This document shows positions 35,627-43,925 of a stretch of 64,000 nucleotides of DNA, piece after piece. The position numbers were made by a program, and so were the translations under genes. Position 1 is the stretch's first letter; each line of letters opens with the position of its first letter. The notes under the pieces are model-generated. The model was not told the DNA's origin, did not search any database, and worked only from the letters and a program-made list of their open reading frames with translations. This DNA comes from Bradyrhizobium algeriense. Lineage in GTDB: Bacteria; Pseudomonadota; Alphaproteobacteria; Rhizobiales; Xanthobacteraceae. The stretch covers positions 1,674,001 to 1,738,000 of the forward strand of contig NZ_JAZHRV010000001.1 of assembly GCF_036924595.1 (NCBI RefSeq), read 5' to 3'.

Positions 35627-36454
35627 TCAGGGCGTCAAGGCCGCGGTGATCGGCATTCGCCTCTCTGGCGGCGCAGGGGACGCAATAGGAGGCACGATCA
35701 TCAGCGGCTTGCGCGGCGCAGGTGTGGCGGTCGCAGGCATGGCGATCTTTGCCCGCCTCAAGTCCGTGGCCGGCTTGGGTGGAGCGATAGCGGCGAACGG
35801 GTCGAAATCGCCGACGCGATACAGAACGATGCCGCGGTCGAAATTGGCGGTTGCGAAGCGCGGATAATATTGAATCGCGAGATTGTATGAGACGAATCCC
35901 GGGACCTGTTCGAAACGGCCGATGGCCGTGACGTTTGCCTCTTTCGCCGCGGGCGCAACCGCCGATGTCCCGATGGCACCGACGGTCGATACGTCCCCCT
36001 CGCGCTGGACGGGCGGTTCATCCGAAGCGGTGACGTCAGGATGCAGCGCTGCGACGACTTGCGCTTCGCCGATGGTCCTGTCGGTCGTGATTTCCGCTGC
36101 GCCGGGTGGCGTTGAAAACAGTCCGAACAGGACGTAGCCTCCGACCAGCACCGCCGAAATGACCGTTGCCGCCATCGTGTTGGAGGCAACCTTGCGCACG
36201 GTCTCGTAGGTCTGCACGGCCTTCGTGGCCGGCGGCTGAAGCGCAATGGCGAGCAGTTCATCGTAGGTCTCGCGCTGCTCGGCATCGGTCAGGATGTCAT
36301 AGGCGCGCACCAGCTCCCTGAACCTCAGGGCAGCATCGGGATTGTCGGGATTGATATCGGGATGTGTCGCCTTCGCAGCCTTGCGGAACGCGGTCCGCAA
36401 GCCCTCGGCGTCATCACTCGGAAGCGCCCCGAGCAAATCGTATAGCGTCCTCAT
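35627..36454 (-). CDS. DnaJ-domain protein with a membrane segment
   Basis: 275 residues. Residues 1-70 are a J domain (YDLLGALPSDDAEGLRTAFRKAAKATHPDINPD, with the HPD tripeptide needed to stimulate DnaK). A single hydrophobic segment follows (MAATVISAVLVGGYVLFGLF, about residues 94-113). The remainder is a low-complexity part rich in Ala and Pro, with a short YYPRFATANFDRGIVLYRVGDFDPFAAI stretch. It lacks the Gly/Phe and zinc-finger regions of DnaJ, so it is a specialised, membrane-tethered co-chaperone. Partner unknown. Confidence 0.85.
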   Translation of the reverse strand: MRTLYDLLGALPSDDAEGLRTAFRKAAKATHPDINPDNPDAALRFRELVRAYDILTDAEQRETYDELLAIALQPPATKAVQTYETVRKVASNTMAATVISAVLVGGYVLFGLFSTPPGAAEITTDRTIGEAQVVAALHPDVTASDEPPVQREGDVSTVGAIGTSAVAPAAKEANVTAIGRFEQVPGFVSYNLAIQYYPRFATANFDRGIVLYRVGDFDPFAAIAPPKPATDLRRAKIAMPATATPAPRKPLMIVPPIASPAPPERRMPITAALTP

Positions 36455-36688
36455 GGTGGTACTCGCGACTATTTCCCCCTCGGAACGTCCCCCGCCGCGG
36501 AGCCCTCCGATTGACGACGCCTTAGGTAATCAAAAATATCAAGGCGGTAGAATGATGCTCTTATGGCAAAAGCATGCAAATCCGCTGGGATGGTTAATGG
36601 GTACCGCCCGCGAGGCGGCTTCATCGGCGGCAGCAGACGGATGCGGCGGCCTCCACCCCCGGCCGCCATCACAGCCGCAGGACGCGGC

Positions 36689-37759
36689 CTAGAGCCGCGC
36701 AATCCCAAGATCGTCGGCGACCTGGTCCAGCCCGCGCAGCAGCGCAGGCGCTATGGGAATGCCAAGGCTGGTCCGCCTGAGGCGCGTTTCATGGCTGCGT
36801 TCGCCGGGCACCCAGATGCGGTCCACGCCCGGCATGCGCCGGCTGTTGCGGAAATCGCGCACCAGCGCATCGACGCTTCGCTTGAAGACGGCAATGTCAC
36901 CGAAGGCTGCGATGTTGATGGCGGCGACCGCCTGTCCGGTGTTGGTGACGCTGTCGTCGTCGTGATTGAAGTCGATCACGTCGCGGCCCATCGCGGCGCC
37001 GCCGAGCGTGCCTGCGAGCAGGCCGATGATCATCGCAAGGCCGTAGCCCTTGTATCCGGCCTCCATGCCGCCGAGCGGCAGCAGCATGCCTTCGTCGGCG
37101 CGTTTCGGGTCGGTCAGCGGCTTGCCTTCGCGATCGATCATCCAGCCCTCCGGCATGGTCTCGCCGCGCAGCGCCTTGGTTTTCACTTTCCCGTAGGCGG
37201 CGACCGTGGTCGCCATGTCGAGCACGATCGGGTTTTCGTCGCCGGCCGGAATGGCGGCTGCGATCGGATTGGTCGACAGCAGCATGTCGAGGCCGCCCCA
37301 GGCCGGAAGGTGATTGGCGTTGCCGACCGCGAAGTAGAGCCCGATCATGTCATGGGCGAGCGGCATCGTGGCGTAGAGTGAGGCGGGGCCGGCATGGTTG
37401 CTGAACTGCGAGTTGACCCAGCCTATTCCGGTGCTGCGCGCCTTTTCGATCGCCATCCCGGCCGCGCGTTTCATCACGAGGTGGCCCATGCCATTGTCGC
37501 CGTTCAGGACGGCGGTGCCGGCGTGCTCGTGCACGACATGGATGTTGGGCCGGACGTTGAAGCCGCCGGCCTTGATCCGCCTGACATATTGCGGCAACCG
37601 GCTGACGCCGTGCCCGTCCGATCCCTGCAGGTCGGCCTCCGCCATCAGGGCCGCGACCGTTGCAGCATCGGCGTCCGGCAAGCCCACCGCGGTGAGCGCC
37701 TGCTCGATGAAGGCCTTCAACCGGTCAAAAGTAACTGATGTATCGGACAGGACGGGCAC
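36689..37759 (-). CDS. Malate/L-lactate dehydrogenase (Ldh/YlbC family) oxidoreductase
   Basis: 356 residues of the LDH2/MDH-type NAD(P)-dependent fold, unrelated to classic Rossmann LDH. Signatures: EADLQGSDGHGVSRLPQYVRRI, NGDNGMGHLVMKRAAGMAIEKA, VNSQFSNHAGPASLYA with the conserved histidine, STNPIAAAIPAG and EAGYKGYGLAMIIGLLAG. Members act on malate, lactate, sulfolactate, ureidoglycolate or delta-1-piperideine-2-carboxylate, which cannot be told apart here. The start codon is GTG. Nothing in the neighbourhood fixes a pathway. Confidence 0.88.
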   Translation of the reverse strand: MPVLSDTSVTFDRLKAFIEQALTAVGLPDADAATVAALMAEADLQGSDGHGVSRLPQYVRRIKAGGFNVRPNIHVVHEHAGTAVLNGDNGMGHLVMKRAAGMAIEKARSTGIGWVNSQFSNHAGPASLYATMPLAHDMIGLYFAVGNANHLPAWGGLDMLLSTNPIAAAIPAGDENPIVLDMATTVAAYGKVKTKALRGETMPEGWMIDREGKPLTDPKRADEGMLLPLGGMEAGYKGYGLAMIIGLLAGTLGGAAMGRDVIDFNHDDDSVTNTGQAVAAINIAAFGDIAVFKRSVDALVRDFRNSRRMPGVDRIWVPGERSHETRLRRTSLGIPIAPALLRGLDQVADDLGIARL

Positions 37760-37827
37760 TCCCAGAGGCCCGCGGGCGTGGCCGCGCCGGGCGAAGTCGA
37801 CGTCGATGGCGGGCAGGGCCGCCGTTG

Positions 37828-38073
37828 CTAGCCGGTGCCGAACGCCTTGAAGGTGATGATGGTGTGGGTGTCCTGGATGCCCGGAATCACCTGCACCTTC
37901 TCGTTGACGAAATGGCCGATGTCGGTGTCGTTATCGACGTAGAATTTGACCAGCAGATCGTAATCGCCGGCGGTGGAATAGATCTCCGAGGCGATCTCGG
38001 CCTCCGCGAGCGCATTGGCGACGGCATAGGACTGGCCGAGCTTGCATTTGAACTGGACGAAGAAGGGAACCAT
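37828..38073 (-). CDS. Stand-alone Lrp/AsnC ligand-binding (RAM) domain protein
   Basis: 81 residues from the ATG at 38073 (GGAGA upstream). The sequence VPFFVQFKCKLGQSYAVANAL, YSTAGDYDLLVKFYVDN, and VIPGIQDTHTIITF is a full RAM/AsnC_trans_reg domain without the helix-turn-helix. Such small proteins form oligomers that bind amino acids and may modulate other regulators. It is on the strand opposite to thiD and divergent from it. Confidence 0.88.
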   Translation of the reverse strand: MVPFFVQFKCKLGQSYAVANALAEAEIASEIYSTAGDYDLLVKFYVDNDTDIGHFVNEKVQVIPGIQDTHTIITFKAFGTG

Positions 38074-38205
38074 TGCTGTCGTCTCCAAAAATGTTGGCCC
38101 CAATAGGCCAAAAACCGCCGGGGATGGCAAGCCAGCTTGCCGCCCGTGCCCTGCCGCGGTAGGACAATTCATGGCCCTCACCACACGATTTGCGCGAGGC
38201 TTGCG

Positions 38206-39006
38206 ATGACGACGCCGATCGCGCTCACCATCGCCGGCTCGGATTCCTCTGGAGGAGCGGGCATCCAGGCCGACCTCAAGACGTTTGCCGCGCTCGGCGT
38301 CTACGGCGCCTCCGTGATCACGGCGCTGACCGCGCAGAACACCACGGGCGTCAGCGGCATCCACCAGGTGCCGGCGGAGTTCGTGACCGCGCAGATCGAC
38401 GCGGTGTTTTCAGATCTCGACGTCGGCGCGGTCAAGATCGGCATGGTGGCGCACCCGCCGGTGATCGACGCCATCGTCGCGGGGCTCAAGCGCTGGGCGC
38501 CGAAGCATGTCGTGCTCGATCCCGTGATGGTCGCAACTTCGGGCGACCGGCTGCTCGCGACCGAAGCCGTCGACGCGTTGCGGACCAGGCTCATTCCGCT
38601 GGCGTCGGTGATCACGCCCAATCTGCCGGAAGCCGCAGCGCTGCTCGACGAAGGCGTGGCGGCGGACGAAGCCGCCGTCGAGAAACAAGGCAGGCGATTG
38701 CTGGCGCTCGGTTGCAAGGCGGTGCTGATCAAGGGCGGCCACGGGGAGGGCGCCGAGAGCATCGATTACCTGGTCGATTCCTCCGGTGTCACCGCACTCG
38801 CCGCGCCGCGCATCGCCACAAAAAATACCCACGGCACCGGCTGCTCGCTCTCCTCGGCGATTGCCGCGGAGCTCGCGAAAGGCGAGGGCATGGACAGCGC
38901 CGTGCGCAACGCCAAGGCCTGGGTCAGCGCTGCGATTGCGGAGGCGGATCGTTTCACCGTCGGGCACGGCCACGGCCCGATCCATCATTTTCACAAGTTT
39001 TATTGA
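38206..39006 (+). CDS. thiD: Hydroxymethylpyrimidine / phosphomethylpyrimidine kinase
   Basis: 266 residues from the ATG at 38206 (GCGAGG upstream). Ribokinase-fold motifs: [83 protein letters not shown] and [20 protein letters not shown]. It phosphorylates HMP and HMP-phosphate for thiamine synthesis. I saw no TPP riboswitch in the 130 bp before it. Confidence 0.94.
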   Translation: MTTPIALTIAGSDSSGGAGIQADLKTFAALGVYGASVITALTAQNTTGVSGIHQVPAEFVTAQIDAVFSDLDVGAVKIGMVAHPPVIDAIVAGLKRWAPKHVVLDPVMVATSGDRLLATEAVDALRTRLIPLASVITPNLPEAAALLDEGVAADEAAVEKQGRRLLALGCKAVLIKGGHGEGAESIDYLVDSSGVTALAAPRIATKNTHGTGCSLSSAIAAELAKGEGMDSAVRNAKAWVSAAIAEADRFTVGHGHGPIHHFHKFY

Positions 39007-39013
39007 AGCAAGC

Positions 39014-39075
39014 GTAGCCCGGATGGAGCCAACGGGTCGCGCGAATGCGCGCCCCGTTGGCTCCATCCGGGCTAC
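39014..39075. repeat. Perfect 23 bp inverted repeat (possible REP element / thiD terminator)
   Basis: Arms at 39014-39036 (begins GTAGCCCGGATGGAGCC) and 39053-39075 are exact reverse complements with a 16-base spacer that itself contains GCGCG/CGCGC. It begins 8 bp after the thiD stop. GTAGCCCGGATGGAG-type palindromes are, from memory, repeated through Bradyrhizobium genomes. There is no T run, but the strong stem could still stop transcription of thiD before the Pho-box promoter. Confidence 0.78.
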
Positions 39076-39089
39076 GTATTGCCTCTCCA

Positions 39090-39107
39090 CTGTCGCCTGC
39101 CTGTCGC
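39090..39107 (+). promoter_or_regulatory. Distal Pho box (PhoB site) upstream of the PlcP-Agt operon
   Basis: CTGTCGC-CTGC-CTGTCGC: two identical heptamers with a 4-base spacer, the 11 bp phasing of a Pho box (consensus CTGTCAT-N4-CTGTCAT/C). About 10 bp after it is CTATCC at 39117-39122 with TG before it, in the place where a PhoB-dependent promoter has its -10. That would give an 80-90 base leader. Confidence 0.65.
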
Positions 39108-39172
39108 ATCGCGCTGCTATCCGCAAGTTGTGGGGCGCGGCAGTGATTCTCGCGGAAATATCGCGGCGTGAA

Positions 39173-39190
39173 CAGTCATCGCCCTGTCAC
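39173..39190 (+). promoter_or_regulatory. Proximal Pho box next to the PlcP start codon
   Basis: CAGTCAT-CGCC-CTGTCAC matches the Pho-box consensus in 13 of 14 heptamer positions and has the right 4-base spacer. A third CTGTCA lies at 39197-39202 but out of the 11 bp phase. The site ends 22 bp before the ATG at 39213. Confidence 0.65.
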
Positions 39191-39212
39191 AGAAATCTGT
39201 CAGGGGACAGGT

Positions 39213-40025
39213 ATGGGTAGTGACTCCTTGAGTGAAGAAAGCCCGGAACGGCGCTTTCGGACCTTGTTTATCTCCGATGTTCATCTCGGAGCCCGCGGCT
39301 CGCAAGCCGATCGATTGCTGGATTTCCTCAAGAGCCATGACGCCGACACCATCTATCTCGTCGGCGATATCGTCGATGGCTGGGCGCTGAAGTCGAGCTG
39401 GTACTGGCCGCAATCGCACAACGACTTCGTGCAGAAGATGCTGCGCAAGGCGCGCAAGGGCGCCAAGGTCATCTACGTGCCCGGCAATCACGACGAGTTC
39501 CTGCGCAATTATTACGGCACGCATTTCGGCGGCATCGACGTGGTGGAGAACACCATTCACGAGGGCGCCGACGGCAAGCGCTACCTCATCATCCACGGCG
39601 ACATCTTCGATCTCGTGGTGCAGAACGCACGCTGGCTCGCCCATCTCGGCGACAAGGCTTATGACTTCGCCATTCAGATGAACCGCCTCGTCAATTTCTT
39701 CCGGCGCATGTTCGGCGTGCCCTATTGGTCGCTGTCGCAATGGGCGAAGCTGAAGGTCAAGAACGCCGTGAACTATATCGGCGCGTTCGAAAAGACCCTG
39801 GCCGGCGAGGCGCGGCGGCACGGCGCCGACGGCGTGATCTGCGGCCACATCCACTACGCCACCATCCGCGACGAGCATGGCATCCGCTACATGAATTGCG
39901 GTGACTGGGTGGAAAGCTGCACTGCGCTCGCCGAGCATGAGGACGGCCGGTTCGAGATCATCACCTGGACCGATCCACTGCGAAGGACGGTGCCGGTTCC
40001 CCGCGTCGCGGCGCGCGCCGCATGA
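39213..40025 (+). CDS. plcP: Metallophosphoesterase, probable phosphate-starvation phospholipase C (PlcP type)
   Basis: 270 residues from the ATG at 39213 (AGGGG upstream). Calcineurin-type metal-binding motifs are all present: SDVHLG, GDIVDGW, GNHDEFLR, IHGDIFD and GHIHYA. Databases often label this group UDP-2,3-diacylglucosamine hydrolase (LpxH). However, the long inserts (SSWYWPQSHNDFVQKMLRKARKG; YWSLSQWAKLKVKNAVNYIGAFE; NCGDWVESCTALAEH) are those I associate with PlcP of Sinorhizobium meliloti, which cleaves phosphatidylcholine and other phospholipids to diacylglycerol when phosphate is short. The ATGA overlap with a GT4 glycosyltransferase and two Pho boxes upstream support this reading. 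LpxH-like activity in lipid A synthesis is the alternative. Confidence 0.8.
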   Translation: MGSDSLSEESPERRFRTLFISDVHLGARGSQADRLLDFLKSHDADTIYLVGDIVDGWALKSSWYWPQSHNDFVQKMLRKARKGAKVIYVPGNHDEFLRNYYGTHFGGIDVVENTIHEGADGKRYLIIHGDIFDLVVQNARWLAHLGDKAYDFAIQMNRLVNFFRRMFGVPYWSLSQWAKLKVKNAVNYIGAFEKTLAGEARRHGADGVICGHIHYATIRDEHGIRYMNCGDWVESCTALAEHEDGRFEIITWTDPLRRTVPVPRVAARAA

Positions 40026-41080
40026 TGCATATCCTGGTCGCGACCGATGCGTGGCATCCGCAGGTCAACGGGGTGGTTCGCACGCTGACCATGATGGCAG
40101 AGGCGGCCAAGGGATTTGGCGTCGAGGTGAGCTTCCTGACGCCGCAATCGTTTCGCACTTTTGCGATGCCGAGCTATCCCGATCTGCGGCTGGCGCTGCC
40201 ATATCCGGCAAAAATCGCAAAACTGATCGAGGCGGCAAAGCCCGACAGCATTCATATCGCGACCGAGGGCCCGATCGGGCTATTGGTGCGGCGCTATTGC
40301 CGCAAGCGCGGCGTGCCGTTCACCACCAGCTTTCACACCCGCTTTCCTGAATATGTTTCGGCGCGTTCGCCGATACCGGAAGCCTGGGTTTGGCGAGTGC
40401 TGCGCGCCTTCCATCGGCCGAGCCAGGCGGTGATGGCGGCTACGCCGGCGCTGGCGGCCGAATTGCGCATGCGCGGCTTTCGCAACGTGGTGCTGTGGTC
40501 GCGTGGTGTCGATACCTCGCTGTTTCATCCGCGCAGCGTCGATCTCTGCCTGCCGATGCCGGTATATCTCAGCGTCGGGCGCCTCGCAGTCGAAAAGAAT
40601 CTCGAAGCCTTCCTCGACCTCGATCTGCCCGGCACCAAGCTCGTCGTCGGCGATGGGCCGGCCCGAGCGGCGTTGGAGCGGAAATATCCGGACGCCGTGT
40701 TCCTGGGCGCCAGGCACGGCGAGGAACTGGCTGAAATCTACGCGGCGTCGGACATTTTCGTATTTCCCAGCAAGACCGACACGTTTGGCCTGGTGCTGCT
40801 GGAGGCGCTGGCCAGTGGCCTGCCGGTTGCCGCCTTTCCGGTCACCGGTCCACGCGACGTGATCGGCTCGGCGCCGGTCGGCGTCCTGGACGACGACCTG
40901 CGCGCGGCCTGCCTGGAGGCGCTGCAGGTTTCGCGGCAAGATTGCGTCGAATTCGCTACCGGCTACAGCTGGCAGGCCTCCGCGCGGGTCTTTGTCGAGC
41001 ATGCCCTGACCACCCGCCCGGTCCTGCCGGAAGGCGAGGTGGCCGAATTTGGCACGGAAGATCCGCATTTCGCCGCCTGA
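40022..41080 (+). CDS. agt: GT4 glycosyltransferase, probable diacylglycerol glycosyltransferase (Agt type)
   Basis: 352 residues; the start ATG overlaps the plcP stop (ATGATG over TGA), so translation is coupled. GT-B motifs: VATDAWHPQVNGVVRTL, TSFHTRFPEYVSARS, WSRGVDTSLFHPR, YLSVGRLAVEKNLEAFLDLDLPGTKLVVGDGPARAAL, and SKTDTFGLVLLEALASGLPVAAFPVTGP with the E-x7-E pair. This is the family of GDP-mannose-dependent MgtA/PimB and of the rhizobial Agt enzyme, which adds glucose or glucuronate to diacylglycerol under phosphate limitation. The plcP-agt gene order is the known module. Sugar donor is not fixed by sequence. Confidence 0.8.
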   Translation: MMHILVATDAWHPQVNGVVRTLTMMAEAAKGFGVEVSFLTPQSFRTFAMPSYPDLRLALPYPAKIAKLIEAAKPDSIHIATEGPIGLLVRRYCRKRGVPFTTSFHTRFPEYVSARSPIPEAWVWRVLRAFHRPSQAVMAATPALAAELRMRGFRNVVLWSRGVDTSLFHPRSVDLCLPMPVYLSVGRLAVEKNLEAFLDLDLPGTKLVVGDGPARAALERKYPDAVFLGARHGEELAEIYAASDIFVFPSKTDTFGLVLLEALASGLPVAAFPVTGPRDVIGSAPVGVLDDDLRAACLEALQVSRQDCVEFATGYSWQASARVFVEHALTTRPVLPEGEVAEFGTEDPHFAA

Positions 41081-41152
41081 GTTCACGGGTAACGCCTGAA
41101 TTCACGGTAAATCGTCTTGCCCGCCCGTCGGCGACCGCGATACAAATTGCGG

Positions 41153-42142
41153 ATGCCAGAATCTATCCAAAATCCACCTATTGGCGCGGCCGATATCGAG
41201 GCCGCCGCCAAGGTGGTCGCGCCCTTTGCGGTGCGGACGCCGCTGTTGTCGTTCCCCGTTCTCAATGAACGCGTCGGGACCAAGGTGTTTCTGAAGCCCG
41301 AAATGCTGCAGCGGACCGGATCGTTCAAGTTCCGCGGCGCCTTCAACAAGCTGGCCTCGATCCCGCAGGACAAGCGCGGCGGCGGGGTGGTCGCGTTCTC
41401 TTCCGGCAACCACGCCCAGGGCGTGGCGGCGGCGGCGCAGATCCTCAGCATGCAGGCCACCATCGTGATGCCCGCGGACTCTCCCGTCACCAAGCGCGAG
41501 CGCACCAAGGGCTACGGCGCCGAGGTGGTGCTCTACGACCGCGACAAGGAAGACCGCGAAGCGATCGCCAACGGCATTGCTGCGAAGCGCGGCGCGACGC
41601 TGGTGCGCCCCTATGACGATCCCTTCGTGATTGCCGGACAAGGCACCGCGGGCCGTGAGATCGCCGAAGACATGACGGCGCTCGGGCTCGTCCCCGATAT
41701 CGTGGTGGCACCGGCCTCGGGCGGCGGGCTGATCGCCGGCGTTGCGACGGCGGTGAAGGCAAAATTTCCGCAAGCGCAGGTGATCGTCGCCGAACCCAAG
41801 GACTATGACGATCATGGCCTGTCGCTGCGCGCCGGCCACCGCGAGGCCCATCATGCCGCCGGCCGCACCATCTGCGATGCGCTGATGGCGGCGATGCCGG
41901 GCGAACTCACCTTCTCGATCAACAGCAAGCTGCTGGCGAATGGCGTGATCGCCTCCGACGAGGAAGTCGGCGCGGCGGTCGCCTATGCCTATCGGGAATT
42001 GAAGCTTGTGGTCGAGCCGGGCGGCGCCGTCGGCCTCGCCGCGCTGTTGGCCGGTCGCATCGATGCGAGGGGCAAGAACGTCGTCATCGTGCTCTCCGGC
42101 GGCAATGTCGACGCGGACCTGTTCGCCAAGCTGGTCGCCTGA
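41153..42142 (+). CDS. Threonine/serine dehydratase (threonine ammonia-lyase), PLP-dependent
   Basis: 329 residues from the ATG at 41153. Fold type II PLP enzyme: the Schiff-base lysine is in RTGSFKFRGAFNKL, the phosphate-binding loop is ASGGGLIAG, and SSGNHAQGVAAAAQIL and VVEPGGAVGLAALL are further family motifs. No C-terminal ACT domain is present, as in catabolic (TdcB-like) or serine racemase-like members, so it should not be feedback-inhibited by isoleucine. It turns threonine to 2-oxobutyrate and ammonia. It stands alone between the Agt gene and a bidirectional terminator at 42161. Confidence 0.9.
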   Translation: MPESIQNPPIGAADIEAAAKVVAPFAVRTPLLSFPVLNERVGTKVFLKPEMLQRTGSFKFRGAFNKLASIPQDKRGGGVVAFSSGNHAQGVAAAAQILSMQATIVMPADSPVTKRERTKGYGAEVVLYDRDKEDREAIANGIAAKRGATLVRPYDDPFVIAGQGTAGREIAEDMTALGLVPDIVVAPASGGGLIAGVATAVKAKFPQAQVIVAEPKDYDDHGLSLRAGHREAHHAAGRTICDALMAAMPGELTFSINSKLLANGVIASDEEVGAAVAYAYRELKLVVEPGGAVGLAALLAGRIDARGKNVVIVLSGGNVDADLFAKLVA

Positions 42143-42160
42143 TCATCCCGTCTCAAACGG

Positions 42161-42190
42161 AACCGGGCAGAGCGTGTGCTCTGCCCGGTT
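42161..42190. terminator. Bidirectional terminator between dehydratase and caspase-like genes
   Basis: AACCGGGCAGAG (42161-42172) and CTCTGCCCGGTT (42179-42190) form a perfect 12 bp stem with a 6-base loop, between two convergent genes. Confidence 0.85.
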
Positions 42191-42214
42191 TCGTGTTTGT
42201 ACGAAGCTCTCCCG

Positions 42215-43837
42215 TCAGCGCCGTCCGAAGCCGCCGCCGCCAAACGAACGGCCGCCGAACGAACTGCCACCGAACGAACTGCCACCGAACGAACTGCGGG
42301 CGAATGAATTGCGCGACGGGCTTGCGGCGACGCGCTGGCTGAAGCCTCCGCCCATACGGCTGTTGAAACGACGCGGCGCGGTGTTGACCATCGGCCTGTT
42401 GGTGAGCCGTGCCGAATTGTTGTTGAACCTGCCGGGCAATTTCGCGACCTTGCCGGTGTTGACGGGATTGGTGTTGATCTTGCCAGGCAAGGTCGTGACC
42501 TTACCCACTTTGCCGTTGTTACCAATATTGGCAGGGGTGATCCCGCCCTTGGCGGGCAGCGTAACGATCTTCGATGGCGAGGGTATATGAGCCTGGGCGC
42601 CAAGATTGCCCTTGGAGATGCCCAGCGTCGGCGCGTGGCCGAAGTTCCCCGACTTGAAGGACGGCGACTGCTTCGCCAGATGCGTGAACTGCATCAGATG
42701 CACCGCCTTCGGCGCACCCTGCAGCTTCAATGCAGACTTGGCGTACTGGCTGTTGGAATAATTGTCATGGAACGTCTTGTAGGCGAAGGGCGAGTTCGCG
42801 AGCACCGCCTTGTGCCACGCCTTTGCCACCTGCAGGTTGCCAAGCAGCACGCGGATGTGGTCGCACAGCGGGTCATGCGGGTAGAGCCGGATGAACTCCT
42901 CATAATACTCGGGCGAGCCTTCGGACAGCACGTAGTCGTAGGCCTGGCGCACCGAACGCGACGGCAGATTAGCTGCAGCCTGCATGATCGGACGGCGATC
43001 CGGCGAGCGGCCTGCGGCAACCGCCGTATCGCCGAAGAAATAGAAATCGGAGGTCAGCGACGAGCTTTCCCACGGCGTCTGACGGCCCTTGGTCGCGCTG
43101 TTCACTTCGAGCCGGACGCGCTTGAACAATTGCTCGATCGGCAGGTTCGGTTCGCGTGCGACATTCAGGAAAGCCGACGTATACGGGCTGTGGTTGCCGT
43201 CGCCGTCCTGCGCCTCCATGCCCGGCGCGGTCGAGTAGCCGACGATCGAGCCGTTCGGCGCATCGACGATGGCAAGGCCCCGCCCGGTGTCATTGACCTC
43301 CGGGAACGGATTGTTGCGGCAGGCGTCGAGTACGACGATACGCATCCGGCTCTGGATCGATTCCAGCGTGCCCATCAGATCGACCAGTCGCAGCGAATTG
43401 CGGTCGAGATCGGACGGCGAAGAGATTTTTGCATCGACCGGGAGCAGATAGTTCTCGCCCGCCACCTGCACGCCGTGGCCGGCATAATAGATCATGGCGA
43501 CGGCGCCGGGGCCGCGCTCGGCGACCCTGGCGGAGAAGTCCTGCACGACCTTGACCATGTCGCTGCGCGTCAGGTCGGTCGCCTGCGTCACCTCGAAGCC
43601 CGCCGAGTTCAAAAGCTGCGCCATCGATTGCGCGTCGTTGCCGGGATTGGCGAGCTTTGGCGCGGTCTGGTAATTCGAATTGCCGATCACCAGCGCGATG
43701 CGCTGGTCCACCGCCGGTGGCGTTTGCATGCCGTTGCGGATGTCGGCGTTGGGGGCTTCGGCGAAAGAGGCGCCGGCGAAGCCCAGCAGGCCTGCCAGCA
43801 CGCTGGCAGATAACAGCAATGACTTGAAACGGGACAT
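42215..43837 (-). CDS. Secreted caspase-like (peptidase C14) protein with Gly/Ser/Phe-rich tail
   Basis: 540 residues. Signal peptide (KSLLLSASVLAGLLGFAGASFAEA), then a C14 domain (RIALVIGNSNYQTAPKLANPGNDAQ) with the catalytic histidine in YYAGHG (about residue 120) and the cysteine in DACRNNPF (about 173). The aspartate in GNDA and the LPVDA loop are usual for bacterial caspase homologues with Arg/Lys specificity. A helical middle part (SPEYYEEFIRLYPHDPLCDHIRVLLGN) resembles a TPR-like linker. The tail ends in five FGGSS-like pentads encoded by a 15 bp tandem repeat at 42241-42315. Its role and substrate are unknown. Confidence 0.88.
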   Translation of the reverse strand: MSRFKSLLLSASVLAGLLGFAGASFAEAPNADIRNGMQTPPAVDQRIALVIGNSNYQTAPKLANPGNDAQSMAQLLNSAGFEVTQATDLTRSDMVKVVQDFSARVAERGPGAVAMIYYAGHGVQVAGENYLLPVDAKISSPSDLDRNSLRLVDLMGTLESIQSRMRIVVLDACRNNPFPEVNDTGRGLAIVDAPNGSIVGYSTAPGMEAQDGDGNHSPYTSAFLNVAREPNLPIEQLFKRVRLEVNSATKGRQTPWESSSLTSDFYFFGDTAVAAGRSPDRRPIMQAAANLPSRSVRQAYDYVLSEGSPEYYEEFIRLYPHDPLCDHIRVLLGNLQVAKAWHKAVLANSPFAYKTFHDNYSNSQYAKSALKLQGAPKAVHLMQFTHLAKQSPSFKSGNFGHAPTLGISKGNLGAQAHIPSPSKIVTLPAKGGITPANIGNNGKVGKVTTLPGKINTNPVNTGKVAKLPGRFNNNSARLTNRPMVNTAPRRFNSRMGGGFSQRVAASPSRNSFARSSFGGSSFGGSSFGGRSFGGGGFGRR

Positions 43838-43925
43838 GGCGGCTTCCTCACGTGAATCTCGTGGCGAGATTTGCTGTGGGGACGCTAGGCCGCTTTACCC
43901 TTGCGGTACGTGACGGCGGTCACGC

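Noticed and set aside
38074..38205. TPP riboswitch upstream of thiD
   Set aside because: I looked for the conserved CUGAGA and surrounding helices and did not see them.
39213..40025. Annotation of the phosphoesterase as LpxH of lipid A synthesis
   Set aside because: Operon with a GT4 enzyme, Pho boxes and family-specific inserts favour PlcP; LpxH is kept only as an alternative.
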